Source of the DNA: Planctomycetaceae bacterium
Lineage (GTDB): Bacteria > Planctomycetota > Phycisphaerae > SM23-33
Reading direction: 5' to 3'
NCBI GenBank assembly: GCA_039680605.1
Contig: JBDKTA010000054.1
Span: 116,027 to 180,026, forward strand
Length of the DNA stretch: 64,000 bases
This document shows positions 1-6,653 of this stretch, in pieces. The position numbers and the translations under genes are program-made. Every line of letters begins with the position of its first letter. The first letter of the stretch is position 1. Under the pieces are notes generated by a model. It did no database searches. It saw nothing but the letters and a program-made list of their open reading frames with translations, and had not been told where the DNA came from.

Positions 1-163
1 CGATCTCCGGCGGCGAGCCGACCACCTGTACGCGGGCGTATCGCAGCCGCGCGGCCTCCTGGGCGGCCTGCAGGACGCGGTCGTCCTGGGCCTCGGGGAT
101 CACGATGGTCTTTCCGGCGGCGATGGCTCGCTGCTTGATCTGCTCGACGACGACGTTGCTCAT
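1..163 (-). CDS. pta: Phosphate acetyltransferase, N-terminal fragment (runs off window)
   Basis: Only the first 54 codons are present; the gene continues beyond base 1. The ATG at 163 is preceded by an AAGGAA ribosome-binding site. The fragment includes KTIVIPEAQDDRVLQAA at about residues 18-34, which matches the opening strand and loop of the phosphotransacetylase (PTA_PTB) domain. The family converts acetyl-CoA and phosphate to acetyl-phosphate, usually paired with acetate kinase. The start lies close to the N-terminus of short, single-domain Pta proteins rather than the long DRTGG-containing type. Because most of the protein is missing, a phosphate butyryltransferase or the Pta-like domain of another enzyme cannot be excluded. 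Confidence 0.75.
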   Translation of the reverse strand, partial: MSNVVVEQIKQRAIAAGKTIVIPEAQDDRVLQAAQEAARLRYARVQVVGSPPEI

Positions 164-256
164 GGGATTCCTTTGCATGACAGCCGTGGGCGGGATATTA
201 TCCCTGCCCGTAGACGAAGAATACTACACTTTGGTTTCGGCGTTGTCGAGGCAGTG

Positions 257-1270
257 ATGAAATACCGGCGACTGCATCTGATCGAGAAGCTCCGCGTGCA
301 AGCGGCGGCGGTGGCTGCCCTTGTCGCGGTTTACTTCTGGGCGTATCAGGCTTTGTCGCGGACCGACCCGCAATCGCCCGTGATCTTCCTGGGCGGCGGG
401 GCGGGCAACCTGGTCTATTTCGTCGCCATCCTGATGGGCCTGGCCGTTTTTGCCGGCGCGGTCACCGTGGGACTGCGCTCGTCGGCAGCCGTGCTGGCGA
501 CGCTGGTGGGCGCGGCCGGTCTGAGCCTTCGCTCGCCGATCATTCTTCCGCTGCTGTGGAATAACCAGGACGCCCTGGGCACGCTGATGGGGCGAATGAT
601 TCTGGAGACGATGCTGCTGGCGGCGCTGGTGCTGGCGGCCGTTCTGGTCGCCGGTTGGGTTCGGAGACGGATCATTTCGCTGAATCCCGCGTGGGCGTGG
701 CAGGACCCGCTGGCCACTCTGACAGAAGAGCAACGCCGCAAGATCAAGCCCAAGCATATGAACGAGTTGAATGGCGGGTATGGGACTGGGGCGGGGCTCC
801 CGGGGTATCTTATATATATGCTCTCTGTCCGGGGCACGCGCCGTGTCGGCGGAGACCACAATATCAAAGCTGCGTTGCTTCAGGGGCTCTACGGTCTGTT
901 GTTGGGGACTTTGGCAGGGTTCATCCTTCTGTTGCTGCTGATGCGTTCGCCCGATCGCGCTCAGATTCTGTTCGCCGTTGCCGGCAGCCTGTTCTTGGCG
1001 GCGCTGCTGGGCTATCAGGTGTTTCCGTTCCGATCGGCGAGCGTGGCCCTGCTGCTTCCAGTCGTGCTGGCGGTGGCGATGTACGCCCTGGGTGCCTTGA
1101 AGGCTATCAGCGGGATGCACCTGTCTTGGCTGACGGTGGCGCCCTTCGCCTGCGCCGTGCCGCTGGACTGGGTGACCGCCGGCGCCGCCGGGGCCGTGGC
1201 GGGCTACTGGGTGAGCAGCCGCATTCACGAAGCGCGATACGGCGAGCTTGACGAAACCGACCAAGAATAG
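257..1270 (+). CDS. Polytopic membrane protein of unknown function
   Basis: A 337-residue protein with about eight hydrophobic segments, near residues 14-32, 52-70, 76-91, 116-135, 207-228, 236-257, 261-281 and 292-318. A soluble loop at about 140-205 is rich in charged residues and glycine. The ATG at 257 was chosen because the first segment then follows a basic start (MKYRRLHLIEKLR); an earlier in-frame ATG at 173 would add a non-conserved-looking leader. I recognise no family motif. It stands head-to-head with pta and 27 bases ahead of the isomerase gene, so it may be co-transcribed with that gene. Confidence 0.7.
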   Translation: MKYRRLHLIEKLRVQAAAVAALVAVYFWAYQALSRTDPQSPVIFLGGGAGNLVYFVAILMGLAVFAGAVTVGLRSSAAVLATLVGAAGLSLRSPIILPLLWNNQDALGTLMGRMILETMLLAALVLAAVLVAGWVRRRIISLNPAWAWQDPLATLTEEQRRKIKPKHMNELNGGYGTGAGLPGYLIYMLSVRGTRRVGGDHNIKAALLQGLYGLLLGTLAGFILLLLLMRSPDRAQILFAVAGSLFLAALLGYQVFPFRSASVALLLPVVLAVAMYALGALKAISGMHLSWLTVAPFACAVPLDWVTAGAAGAVAGYWVSSRIHEARYGELDETDQE

Positions 1271-1297
1271 ATCATGCCACGAAGATAGGAGAGCGTG

Positions 1298-2065
1298 ATG
1301 ATTACCGGCAAAGCAGGCGTGCAGTTGTTCACCCTTCGCGAGTACACCCAGAACATCACCGACTTCGCCGCCACGATGGCCAAGGTCCGCAAGATCGGAT
1401 ACACCGCCGTTCAGATTTCCGCCATCGGGCCGATCGATCCCCAGGAGGTCGCCAAGGCCGTGGAAGGCGAGGGGCTCAAAGTCGCCGCCACGCACATCGG
1501 CTGGGGCGAGTTCCTGACTGATCTGCCGCGCGTCATCGAAAAGCACCTGCTCTGGAAGTGCCCGCACCCGGCCATCGGCGGCCTGCCGCAGGAATACTTC
1601 TCGGCCGAGGGCGTCAAGCGTTTCATCGCCGAGTTGACGCCCGTCGCGGCCGAGCTGGCCAGGAATGGCATGGATTTCTCCTATCACAATCACAGCCACG
1701 AGCTGATCCGCTACGGGCCCAAGACCTGGCTGCAGGAACTCTACGACCAGGCGCCCGGTAGCGTCCTCAAGGCCGAGATCGACACGTACTGGATCCAGCA
1801 CGGCGGCGGCGACCCGACGTGTTGGATCAACCACTGCGCCGGCCGCGAGCCCGTCATCCACCTCAAGGACATGGCCCGCGGACCGGACGGGCAACTGATG
1901 GCCCCGATCGGCGAGGGCAACCTGAACTGGCCGGCGATCCTGGCAGCCGGTGAGGCCGGCGGCGTCGAGTACTACCTCGTCGAGCAGGACAACTGCAACG
2001 GCATCGACCCCTTCGAGTGCGTCGCCACCAGCTACCGCAACCTGCAAAAACTCGGCGTAAGCTGA
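1298..2065 (+). CDS. Sugar phosphate isomerase/epimerase family protein (TIM barrel)
   Basis: This 255-residue protein fits the xylose-isomerase-like TIM-barrel (AP_endonuc_2) superfamily. It opens with GVQLFTLREYT and has ATHIGWGEF, YHNHSHEL, KAEIDTYWIQHGG and IHLKDM, which supply the Glu, His and Asp ligands expected for a divalent metal site. Family members isomerise or epimerise free or phosphorylated sugars, or act on inositols; the substrate cannot be read from sequence. The ATG at 1298 lies five bases after AGGAGA; an overlapping GTG at 1295 is the alternative. The protein is cytoplasmic, with no signal peptide. Closely related proteins are abundant in Planctomycetota. Confidence 0.85.
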   Translation: MITGKAGVQLFTLREYTQNITDFAATMAKVRKIGYTAVQISAIGPIDPQEVAKAVEGEGLKVAATHIGWGEFLTDLPRVIEKHLLWKCPHPAIGGLPQEYFSAEGVKRFIAELTPVAAELARNGMDFSYHNHSHELIRYGPKTWLQELYDQAPGSVLKAEIDTYWIQHGGGDPTCWINHCAGREPVIHLKDMARGPDGQLMAPIGEGNLNWPAILAAGEAGGVEYYLVEQDNCNGIDPFECVATSYRNLQKLGVS

Positions 2066-2067
2066 CT

Positions 2068-2154
2068 ATGGAGTGCGGCAGCCTTAGCTGCCGCTTTGGG
2101 AGTTTCTCGATCCGAACAACTCTAAAAGCGGCAGCTAAGGCTGCCGCACTCCAT
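2068..2154. repeat. Perfect 30-bp inverted repeat made of two REP-like hairpins
   Basis: Arms 2068-2097 and 2125-2154 are exact reverse complements, separated by 27 bases. Each arm is itself a hairpin (GCGGCAGC, four-base loop, GCTGCCGC), so the element can fold as one long stem or as two back-to-back stem-loops. It starts three bases after the stop of the isomerase gene, between convergent genes, and could also end transcription, although it lacks a T-run. The remaining bases up to 2325 hold no gene I can support. Confidence 0.9.
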
Positions 2155-2325
2155 AAAGTCCGGTGCTACGCGTCAGCGAAGTTGCGCGTCCGCCCCTGCA
2201 ACATATCGCGTTGGCTTGCTCTGCGGCATGGTGGAAGGTATCATACAATTATGCCTAATGGCGCGGATTTCGCGCCAGAATTCCTTTACGAGATGCTTCA
2301 AATCGCTGCCTGAAGAAGGGCTTTT

Positions 2326-3039
2326 TCACTGTCTGTCGTACTTCAGTTCCGGCCGGCCCGCTCTTTTACGCAGATCGGTTTGCATCTCGATCATCTGGCG
2401 GCGCATCGTGGCGATGAGTTCGTCGGATGAGAGCTTCTTGGCCTGTTCCTGTGGCATCGGCGTGCCGTACTGGACCATCATGCTGCCGGCGCCGGGGAAC
2501 TTGCGATTTCGCGGCCAGGCCTCGTACGCGCCGTCGATCACCACCGGCACGACCCACTTGGCCGCCCGCTGGGCCAGCAGCGCCACGCCGGGCAGCATCG
2601 GCCCGATGCGGCCGTCTTCGGTGCGCGTGCCCTCGGCGAAAATCACCAGGCACCCGCCGGCCTTGAGGCGGCGCATGGCTTCCTTGATCGCCCCGGTGTC
2701 GGCCGTGCCGCGCTTGACGGGGAAGGCGTTGAATGTGCTGATGACCTTGGCGAAAAACGCGTTGCGGAAGAGGCTGTCGCGGGCCATGTAATTGCACGGG
2801 CGCTGGAGCATGCAACTGGCGATGATCGGGTCGAGGAAGCTCTGGTGATTGCAGATGTAGAGCACGCCGCCGCTGGCCGGCTCGAGGTGGCGGTTGAACG
2901 TGCGCAGCTTGTAGATGACGGCAAACAGCGCCTGCAGGATCGCCCGCATGATCAGGTAGGGCGTGCTTGCGTGGGGGATGTCGGCCGGCAGGTGAAGCTT
3001 GGGCAGGGCGGGGTTGGTGTGGCTGCGAACGTTGCTCAT
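2326..3039 (-). CDS. plsC: 1-acyl-sn-glycerol-3-phosphate acyltransferase (PlsC family)
   Basis: The 237-residue protein has the acyltransferase signature NHQSFLDP (the HX4D catalytic pair) near residue 70 and the substrate-binding block FAEGTRTEDGRIGPMLPG near 134-151. It transfers an acyl chain to lysophosphatidic acid at the inner face of the membrane. A hydrophobic N-terminal stretch (YLIMRAILQALFAVIY) fits membrane association. The start ATG overlaps the cmk stop by four bases, so the two are translationally coupled; cmk-plsC neighbours are common in bacteria. The exact acyl acceptor is inferred from family membership only. Confidence 0.9.
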   Translation of the reverse strand: MSNVRSHTNPALPKLHLPADIPHASTPYLIMRAILQALFAVIYKLRTFNRHLEPASGGVLYICNHQSFLDPIIASCMLQRPCNYMARDSLFRNAFFAKVISTFNAFPVKRGTADTGAIKEAMRRLKAGGCLVIFAEGTRTEDGRIGPMLPGVALLAQRAAKWVVPVVIDGAYEAWPRNRKFPGAGSMMVQYGTPMPQEQAKKLSSDELIATMRRQMIEMQTDLRKRAGRPELKYDRQ

Positions 3040-3698
3040 CGCGACGGCTCCAGGCGGGTCTTCATCGCCGCGACCACCTGGTCGATGGTCATGTCGGAGG
3101 TGTCGATCTCGACGGCCGCGGCGGGCTTGACCAGCGGGCCGACGGCGCGCGTCATGTCGCGATGGTCGCGCGAGACGACGCTGTCGAGCACCTGCTGGTA
3201 GTCCGCCGCTTCGCCGGCGGCGACCAGTTCCGACCAGCGCCGCCGTGCCCGCACCTCGGCCGAGGCGTTGAGGAAGAACTTCACGTCGGCATGCGGGAAG
3301 ACGACCGAGCCCTGGTCGCGCCCCTCGGTGACGAAGCTGCCCAGTTCCCCGCCGATGCGGCGCTGCAGTTCGACCAGCACGTGACGCACCCGAGGTTCAT
3401 CGGCCAGAAAGTGAATGTTGTCCGTCACGTCGCTGGTGCGGATGGCCGCGCTGACGTCTCGGCCGTCCAGCAGCACGCGCAGCTTGCCGTCTTTGTCGAT
3501 GAGCTGGATGTCGGCCGAGCGGGCGACGGACGCCAGGGCGGCGGGGTCTGTGAGATCGGCGCGGGCCTGCATCGCCTTGAGCGTGGCGGCGCGGTAGGTC
3601 GCGCCGGTGTCGAAGTGGGCCACGCCCATCGCCGCGGCCAACCGCCGCGCAACGGTGCTCTTGCCCGACCCCGCCGGTCCGTCAATGGTGATGATCAT
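3036..3698 (-). CDS. cmk: Cytidylate kinase
   Basis: A 220-residue P-loop kinase that phosphorylates CMP and dCMP. The protein begins MIITIDGPAGSGKST with the Walker A motif at once, followed by FDTGATYRA and, later, TEGRDQGSVVFPHAD, all characteristic of bacterial Cmk. The ATG at 3698 was chosen because it places the P-loop at residue 8 as in the family; upstream in-frame codons would add a long meaningless extension. No strong ribosome-binding site is visible. It overlaps plsC by four bases and lies downstream of the toxin-antitoxin pair. Confidence 0.95.
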   Translation of the reverse strand: MIITIDGPAGSGKSTVARRLAAAMGVAHFDTGATYRAATLKAMQARADLTDPAALASVARSADIQLIDKDGKLRVLLDGRDVSAAIRTSDVTDNIHFLADEPRVRHVLVELQRRIGGELGSFVTEGRDQGSVVFPHADVKFFLNASAEVRARRRWSELVAAGEAADYQQVLDSVVSRDHRDMTRAVGPLVKPAAAVEIDTSDMTIDQVVAAMKTRLEPSR

Positions 3699-3765
3699 AG
3701 ACCGCGCATGATACCCGCCGCGGGCGGCGGTTTCCAGACAGCAAGCGGCGCCAGAGCCGAGGAGA

Positions 3766-4059
3766 TTATTTTGAATGCAGCGCGTCCAGGACAGCTTTTG
3801 GATTGCGGAATGCGATGCGCAACAATGCCTTGGCGGGGCCTTCAGGCTTCCTGCGGCCCTGTTCCCAGTTCTGTAAGGTCCGGGGGCTGACGCCAATCAT
3901 CAGGGCAAACTCCGGCTGGGAGACGTTGAGCTTGTCGCGGACCTTGCGGATATCCGGCGGCGCGATCGTGTACTGGCGGCTGGGCTTCTTGCGACCGCTC
4001 CTGATCTGCCCAGCTTCCTGAATGCTTGTAACAAGTTTGGCAAAATGTTCTTTCTTCAT
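3766..4059 (-). CDS. HigA-like antitoxin, XRE-type helix-turn-helix
   Basis: The 97-residue protein has a basic N-terminal half and a classic helix-turn-helix at about residues 45-70 (LNVSQPEFALMIGVSPRT followed by LQNWEQGRRKP). Its ATG at 4059 overlaps the upstream toxin stop in an ATGA, so the two are translationally coupled. The toxin-first order is typical of HigBA-type modules. In this family the antitoxin neutralises the nuclease and represses its own promoter; the 19-bp palindrome in the promoter (4379-4397) is the natural operator. An ATG nine bases upstream, at 4068, is an alternative start. Confidence 0.9.
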   Translation of the reverse strand: MKKEHFAKLVTSIQEAGQIRSGRKKPSRQYTIAPPDIRKVRDKLNVSQPEFALMIGVSPRTLQNWEQGRRKPEGPAKALLRIAFRNPKAVLDALHSK

Positions 4060-4370
4060 GACAGCCACTCCTCCACCAGAGCGCTCAGCAACCTGATCTG
4101 CTGGGGCGTAAGATTTTCTTGCCGATTCTTCTTATACGCGAACAGCATAAAGACAGTATCCGGCCGGTCCCAAGAATAGATCACCCTCAGCGAGCCGCGT
4201 TTGCCGGCCCCGGGGGAATTCCATCTCAGCTTTCTCAAACCTCCACCGCCGCGGATCAAATCTCCTGTGTCAGGCCGCAACGACAGAGCCATCTGCAGCA
4301 TCCGGTAATGAGAGTCCGGCAAGAGCTGCTTGATTTCGTGCGTGAAGATAGTTGTCTCAATAAAGAGCAC
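4056..4370 (-). CDS. RelE/HigB-type toxin (mRNA interferase-like)
   Basis: This protein of 104 residues, read from GTG 4370, matches the HigB-like branch of the RelE superfamily: LFIETTIFTHEI at the start, GDLIRGGGGLRKLRW in the middle, then RGSLRVIYSW and FMLFAYKKN before LTPQQ. Members cleave mRNA at the ribosome. The GTG at 4370 aligns with the family N-terminus; a TTG at 4388 lies inside the operator palindrome and is less likely. The GTG sits where transcription from the upstream -10 element should begin, so the mRNA may be leaderless. Nothing suggests inactivation. Confidence 0.85.
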   Translation of the reverse strand: MLFIETTIFTHEIKQLLPDSHYRMLQMALSLRPDTGDLIRGGGGLRKLRWNSPGAGKRGSLRVIYSWDRPDTVFMLFAYKKNRQENLTPQQIRLLSALVEEWLS

Positions 4371-4376
4371 ACAGGC

Positions 4377-4404
4377 ATTATACGCCAATGGCGTATAGGA
4401 TCAA
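4377..4404 (-). promoter_or_regulatory. Promoter of the toxin-antitoxin operon with embedded operator palindrome
   Basis: On the reverse strand a -35 element TTGATC (4404-4399) and a -10 element TATAAT (4382-4377) are 16 bases apart. A perfect palindrome, TATACGCCA-A-TGGCGTATA (4379-4397), fills the spacer and overlaps the -10 element, where a bound antitoxin would block RNA polymerase. The predicted start of transcription falls on or next to the GTG at 4370. Confidence 0.75.
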
Positions 4405-4410
4405 GATCCA

Positions 4411-4448
4411 ACAAAACAACCGCGTGGCTTTTGAGGGCCACGCGGTTG
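4411..4448 (-). terminator. Intrinsic terminator after the triple-repeat protein gene
   Basis: A perfect 12-bp stem (4448-4437 with 4428-4417, CAACCGCGTGGC and its complement) with an eight-base loop is followed on the reverse strand by TTTTGTT. It lies 39 bases after the stop at 4487, and separates this gene from the toxin-antitoxin promoter. Confidence 0.85.
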
Positions 4449-4486
4449 AGAGTCTCTTGCTTAGAACTTAGAACGTCGAACCGGTC

Positions 4487-5275
4487 TCACTCATTGGAGG
4501 CCGGCGCCGGGGCGGCGTCGCCGGTCTTGGGCTGGGCGCCTCTGCGCGAGCCGTCACGGCCGGGGCCTCGGCGGCCTGCCGGACGGAGCTTCTGCATCTG
4601 GGCCTTCTGCTCGTCGGTCATGGTCGAGCGGACCTTTTCCATCGCGGTGCGCATGATCTCGCGTTTCTTCTGCGCGTCGTCGGTCTTGGCGGCTTCTTCG
4701 CGGGCGGTCTTCATGACGGCCTTCTGATCGTCGGTGAGGATCTTGTCCATCTCCTCGCGGCCTTTGGCCTCGCGTTCGCTGCGCATTTTGGCGAGCTGGT
4801 CTTTCTGTTCCTGGGTCATGGAGGCCTGGACCTTGTCCATGGCGGCCTTCATGATCTCGCCCTTCTTTTCGCGGGAGTCGGCTTTGGCGGCTTCTTCGCG
4901 AGCGGTTTTCAGGACGGCCTTCTGCTCGTCGGTGAGGACCTTGTCCATGTCGCCCATTCCGCGCATGCCCGGTCCGCGCTGTGCTTCGGCGGCGGCGATC
5001 TTGGCCTTCTGCTCGTCGGTCAGAGAGGCCTGGACTTTATCCATGGCGGCCTTGTGAATCGCGGCCTTCTTCTCGGGGGTGTCGGCCTTGGCGGCCTCTT
5101 CGCGAGCGGCTTTCATGACGGCCTTCTGCTCGTCGTTGAGCACCCGCATCATGGGCATGCGGTTTTGTCCTCTCTGGCGGACGGCGGGTTTGGCGTCGCC
5201 GGCTTCCTGGGCCAGGGCGGGCAGGGCGATGGCCGCGACGGCCAGCACCAGCGCTACAGTCACGATACGTTTCAT
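4487..5275 (-). CDS. Secreted triple-repeat protein with LTDEQKA motifs
   Basis: The 262-residue protein starts with a clear signal peptide (MKRIVTVALVLAVAAIALPA, cleavage after LAQ or nearby). The mature part has three copies, at about residues 45-92, 114-160 and 179-225, of a helical unit: LTDEQKAVMKTAREEAAKAD, a short linker, then IMKAAMDKVQASMTDEQKA. The tail is rich in Arg, Gly, Pro and Ala. The paired LTxEQK motifs recall the LTxxQ motif of Spy/CpxP-type periplasmic proteins, but similarity is too slight for assignment. The ATG at 5275 follows AGGAGT by seven bases. Probably periplasmic; function unknown. Confidence 0.75.
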   Translation of the reverse strand: MKRIVTVALVLAVAAIALPALAQEAGDAKPAVRQRGQNRMPMMRVLNDEQKAVMKAAREEAAKADTPEKKAAIHKAAMDKVQASLTDEQKAKIAAAEAQRGPGMRGMGDMDKVLTDEQKAVLKTAREEAAKADSREKKGEIMKAAMDKVQASMTQEQKDQLAKMRSEREAKGREEMDKILTDDQKAVMKTAREEAAKTDDAQKKREIMRTAMEKVRSTMTDEQKAQMQKLRPAGRRGPGRDGSRRGAQPKTGDAAPAPASNE

Positions 5276-5582
5276 GGTCAGACTCCTGATAGTTGGCGCC
5301 GCGGCGCCAGGGTGGGGTTCCGTCAGCTCAACGCTTGAGCCGGCGGTTTTATTGCGTAGCCGCAAGCATAGTGATCGCAGACGAGCGGGCGTTACAGGTG
5401 CGGCGGGAAGATCTGCACCAACCTGCCGGTGCGATGACGAATATGAGGCAGGCCGCACGCTCGAGGATTTGACTTGGGGTTTCCGAAAAACATACCGGCC
5501 GGAGCCGAGGGTGAGTCGCACAGGCGATTGAGTCTGTTGCATGCACGTCAGCCTCGGTCCGGCCGGAATCATTGACATTACT
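5276..5582. other. Gap between two secreted-protein genes
   Basis: No gene is supported in these 307 bases. On the reverse strand they form the leader of the triple-repeat gene. The leader holds a perfect 16-bp palindrome TGGCGCCGCGGCGCCA (5294-5309) and a small inverted repeat GCTCAA-CGC-TTGAGC (5326-5340), just ahead of the ribosome-binding site. The 3' hairpin of the next gene lies at 5485-5566. I see no convincing promoter hexamers. Confidence 0.5.
5485..5566 (-). terminator. Possible terminator of the RFGKGRSQM-repeat gene
   Basis: Arms 5552-5566 and 5495-5510 (CCGGCCGGA-type sequence) pair with one bulged base across a loop of about 41 bases, and are followed on the reverse strand by TATGTTTTTC. 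The long loop makes this weaker than a standard terminator. Confidence 0.45.
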
Positions 5583-6296
5583 CTAGCGACGGTCGCCGCC
5601 GCGGCGACGGTCGAAACGCTGCATCGTCTCGCCTCGCGAGCGAGAAGAGCGGCCGCGGAACATCTGTCCGCGATCGCGGCCGAAGCGGCCTTGAGTCATC
5701 TGGCTGCGACTGCGATCGCTGCGTCCGCGGGTCATCTGGCTGCGACGCTCGCTCAGGCGTTTCTGGATCATCTCCCGGATGCCCTGGAAGCGCCCCGCGG
5801 CCATCTGGCTGCGGCCCTTGCCGGAGCGGCCTTGGGCCATCTGGCTGCGGCCCTTGCCGAAGCGGCTCTGGGCCATCTGGCTGCGACCCTTGCCGAAGCG
5901 GCTCTGGGCCATCTGGCTGCGGCCCTTGCCAAACCGGGCCGATGCCATCTTCTGGTCTTTGCCGGAGCGGCTTCTGGCCATCATGCCTCGGGCGTCCTTG
6001 GCACGTTGATCGCGGGCGACGGGCTTGCGATCATCCTTGGGGGCCTTGGCCATTCGCTGACCCCAGGCGGGGCGGTCGGCCTTGGGAGCGGCCTTGGCGG
6101 CCTCTAGCTTCGCGATCCGCGCCTTGAGCGAGCGGATCTCGGCAACCAACTGGTCGTTGGTCAGCTTGGAGGTATCGGCCGGTTTCGCTTGCGGGCCGCG
6201 CTGTCGGCGGCTCTGTCGGTCGGGGGCGGCCTGGGCGAAGGCGGCCGTTGCCATCGCCAGAACCAGCGCCCCTGCGAGTGCTGCGGTTCGGGTCAT
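5583..6296 (-). CDS. Secreted Arg/Gln/Met-rich low-complexity protein
   Basis: A 237-residue protein with a signal peptide (ALAGALVLAMATAAFAQA). It has a short predicted coiled coil at about residues 44-70 (LVAEIRSLKARIAKLEAAKA) and then a strongly basic region built on RSQM. Residues 121-168 are four near-identical 12-residue units, RFGKGRSQMAQS. The composition (Arg, Ser, Gly, Gln, Met) suggests a disordered polycation that might bind nucleic acid or acidic glycans outside the membrane; this is inference. AAAGGAG precedes the ATG at 6296. It is transcribed in the same direction as the triple-repeat gene downstream, and both are exported. Confidence 0.7.
   Translation of the reverse strand: MTRTAALAGALVLAMATAAFAQAAPDRQSRRQRGPQAKPADTSKLTNDQLVAEIRSLKARIAKLEAAKAAPKADRPAWGQRMAKAPKDDRKPVARDQRAKDARGMMARSRSGKDQKMASARFGKGRSQMAQSRFGKGRSQMAQSRFGKGRSQMAQGRSGKGRSQMAAGRFQGIREMIQKRLSERRSQMTRGRSDRSRSQMTQGRFGRDRGQMFRGRSSRSRGETMQRFDRRRGGDRR
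5793..5936 (-). repeat. Four tandem 36-bp units inside the RFGKGRSQM-repeat gene
   Basis: The DNA encoding residues 121-168 repeats every 36 bases with few changes, visible on the plus strand as recurring gggccatctggctgcg blocks. The near identity at silent positions implies recent duplication, and copy number is likely to vary between strains. Confidence 0.85.
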
Positions 6297-6312
6297 GTCG
6301 TGAACTCCTTTC

Positions 6313-6377
6313 GTGGCACAGCCCTATCCAGGCTGTGTGTTGAAGGTGGAACTCACAGGCTGGTAAGCCTGTGCCAC
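6313..6377. repeat. GTGGCACAGCC-type inverted repeat, copy 1
   Basis: Arms 6313-6337 and 6354-6377 are near-perfect reverse complements (GTGGCACAGCC..., ...GGCTGTGCCAC type). The same unit recurs at 11989-12072. Confidence 0.85.
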
Positions 6378-6521
6378 CGCGGCAAGACGGGTTACACAAT
6401 CCGTCTTCTGCTATAACTGTTGCCGGGGGTGCGGTATTTCTTCCGCTGGAAAAATCATTTTTCACCAGTGGATACTCCGACGCGGATAGTGGAATATGGA
6501 GCGGCAGGCACGCGTGCCATG

Positions 6522-6615
6522 GGTGGCATGGCGACACCGGTTGTATCGGGGTCGCCATGAGCCCGGCAGCGCGGCGTGCCCCATGGCGACCCGCTTTGCG
6601 TGTCGCCATGCCACC
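6522..6615. repeat. GGTGGCATGGCGACAC-type inverted repeat, copy 1
   Basis: Arm 6522-6559 begins GGTGGCATGGCGACACC and ends GGGTCGCCATG; arm 6582-6615 is its approximate reverse complement. Each arm also contains an inner inverted repeat (CATGGCGAC / GTCGCCATG). Further copies lie at 7839-7920 and 60542-60640, with half-copies at 19284-19317 and 26789-26805. Confidence 0.9.
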
Positions 6616-6653
6616 CCGGACTGCCTCATGCACAAGCGAAAGGATTTGTGGTT

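Larger units (their letters stand above)
6297..6653. other. Repeat-filled gap upstream of dapL
   Basis: These 357 bases lie between divergent genes and contain no supportable gene. They hold two separate inverted-repeat elements (6313-6377 and 6522-6615), plus the 12-bp palindrome GGCACGCGTGCC (6507-6518). Any promoter for dapL must lie within or between these elements; I see no clear hexamers. Confidence 0.6.

Noticed and set aside
224..2047. Long reverse-strand open frame of about 600 codons
   Set aside because: It lies antisense to two clear genes, and its composition (His/Gln/Arg-rich) is that of the complementary strand of GC-rich coding DNA.
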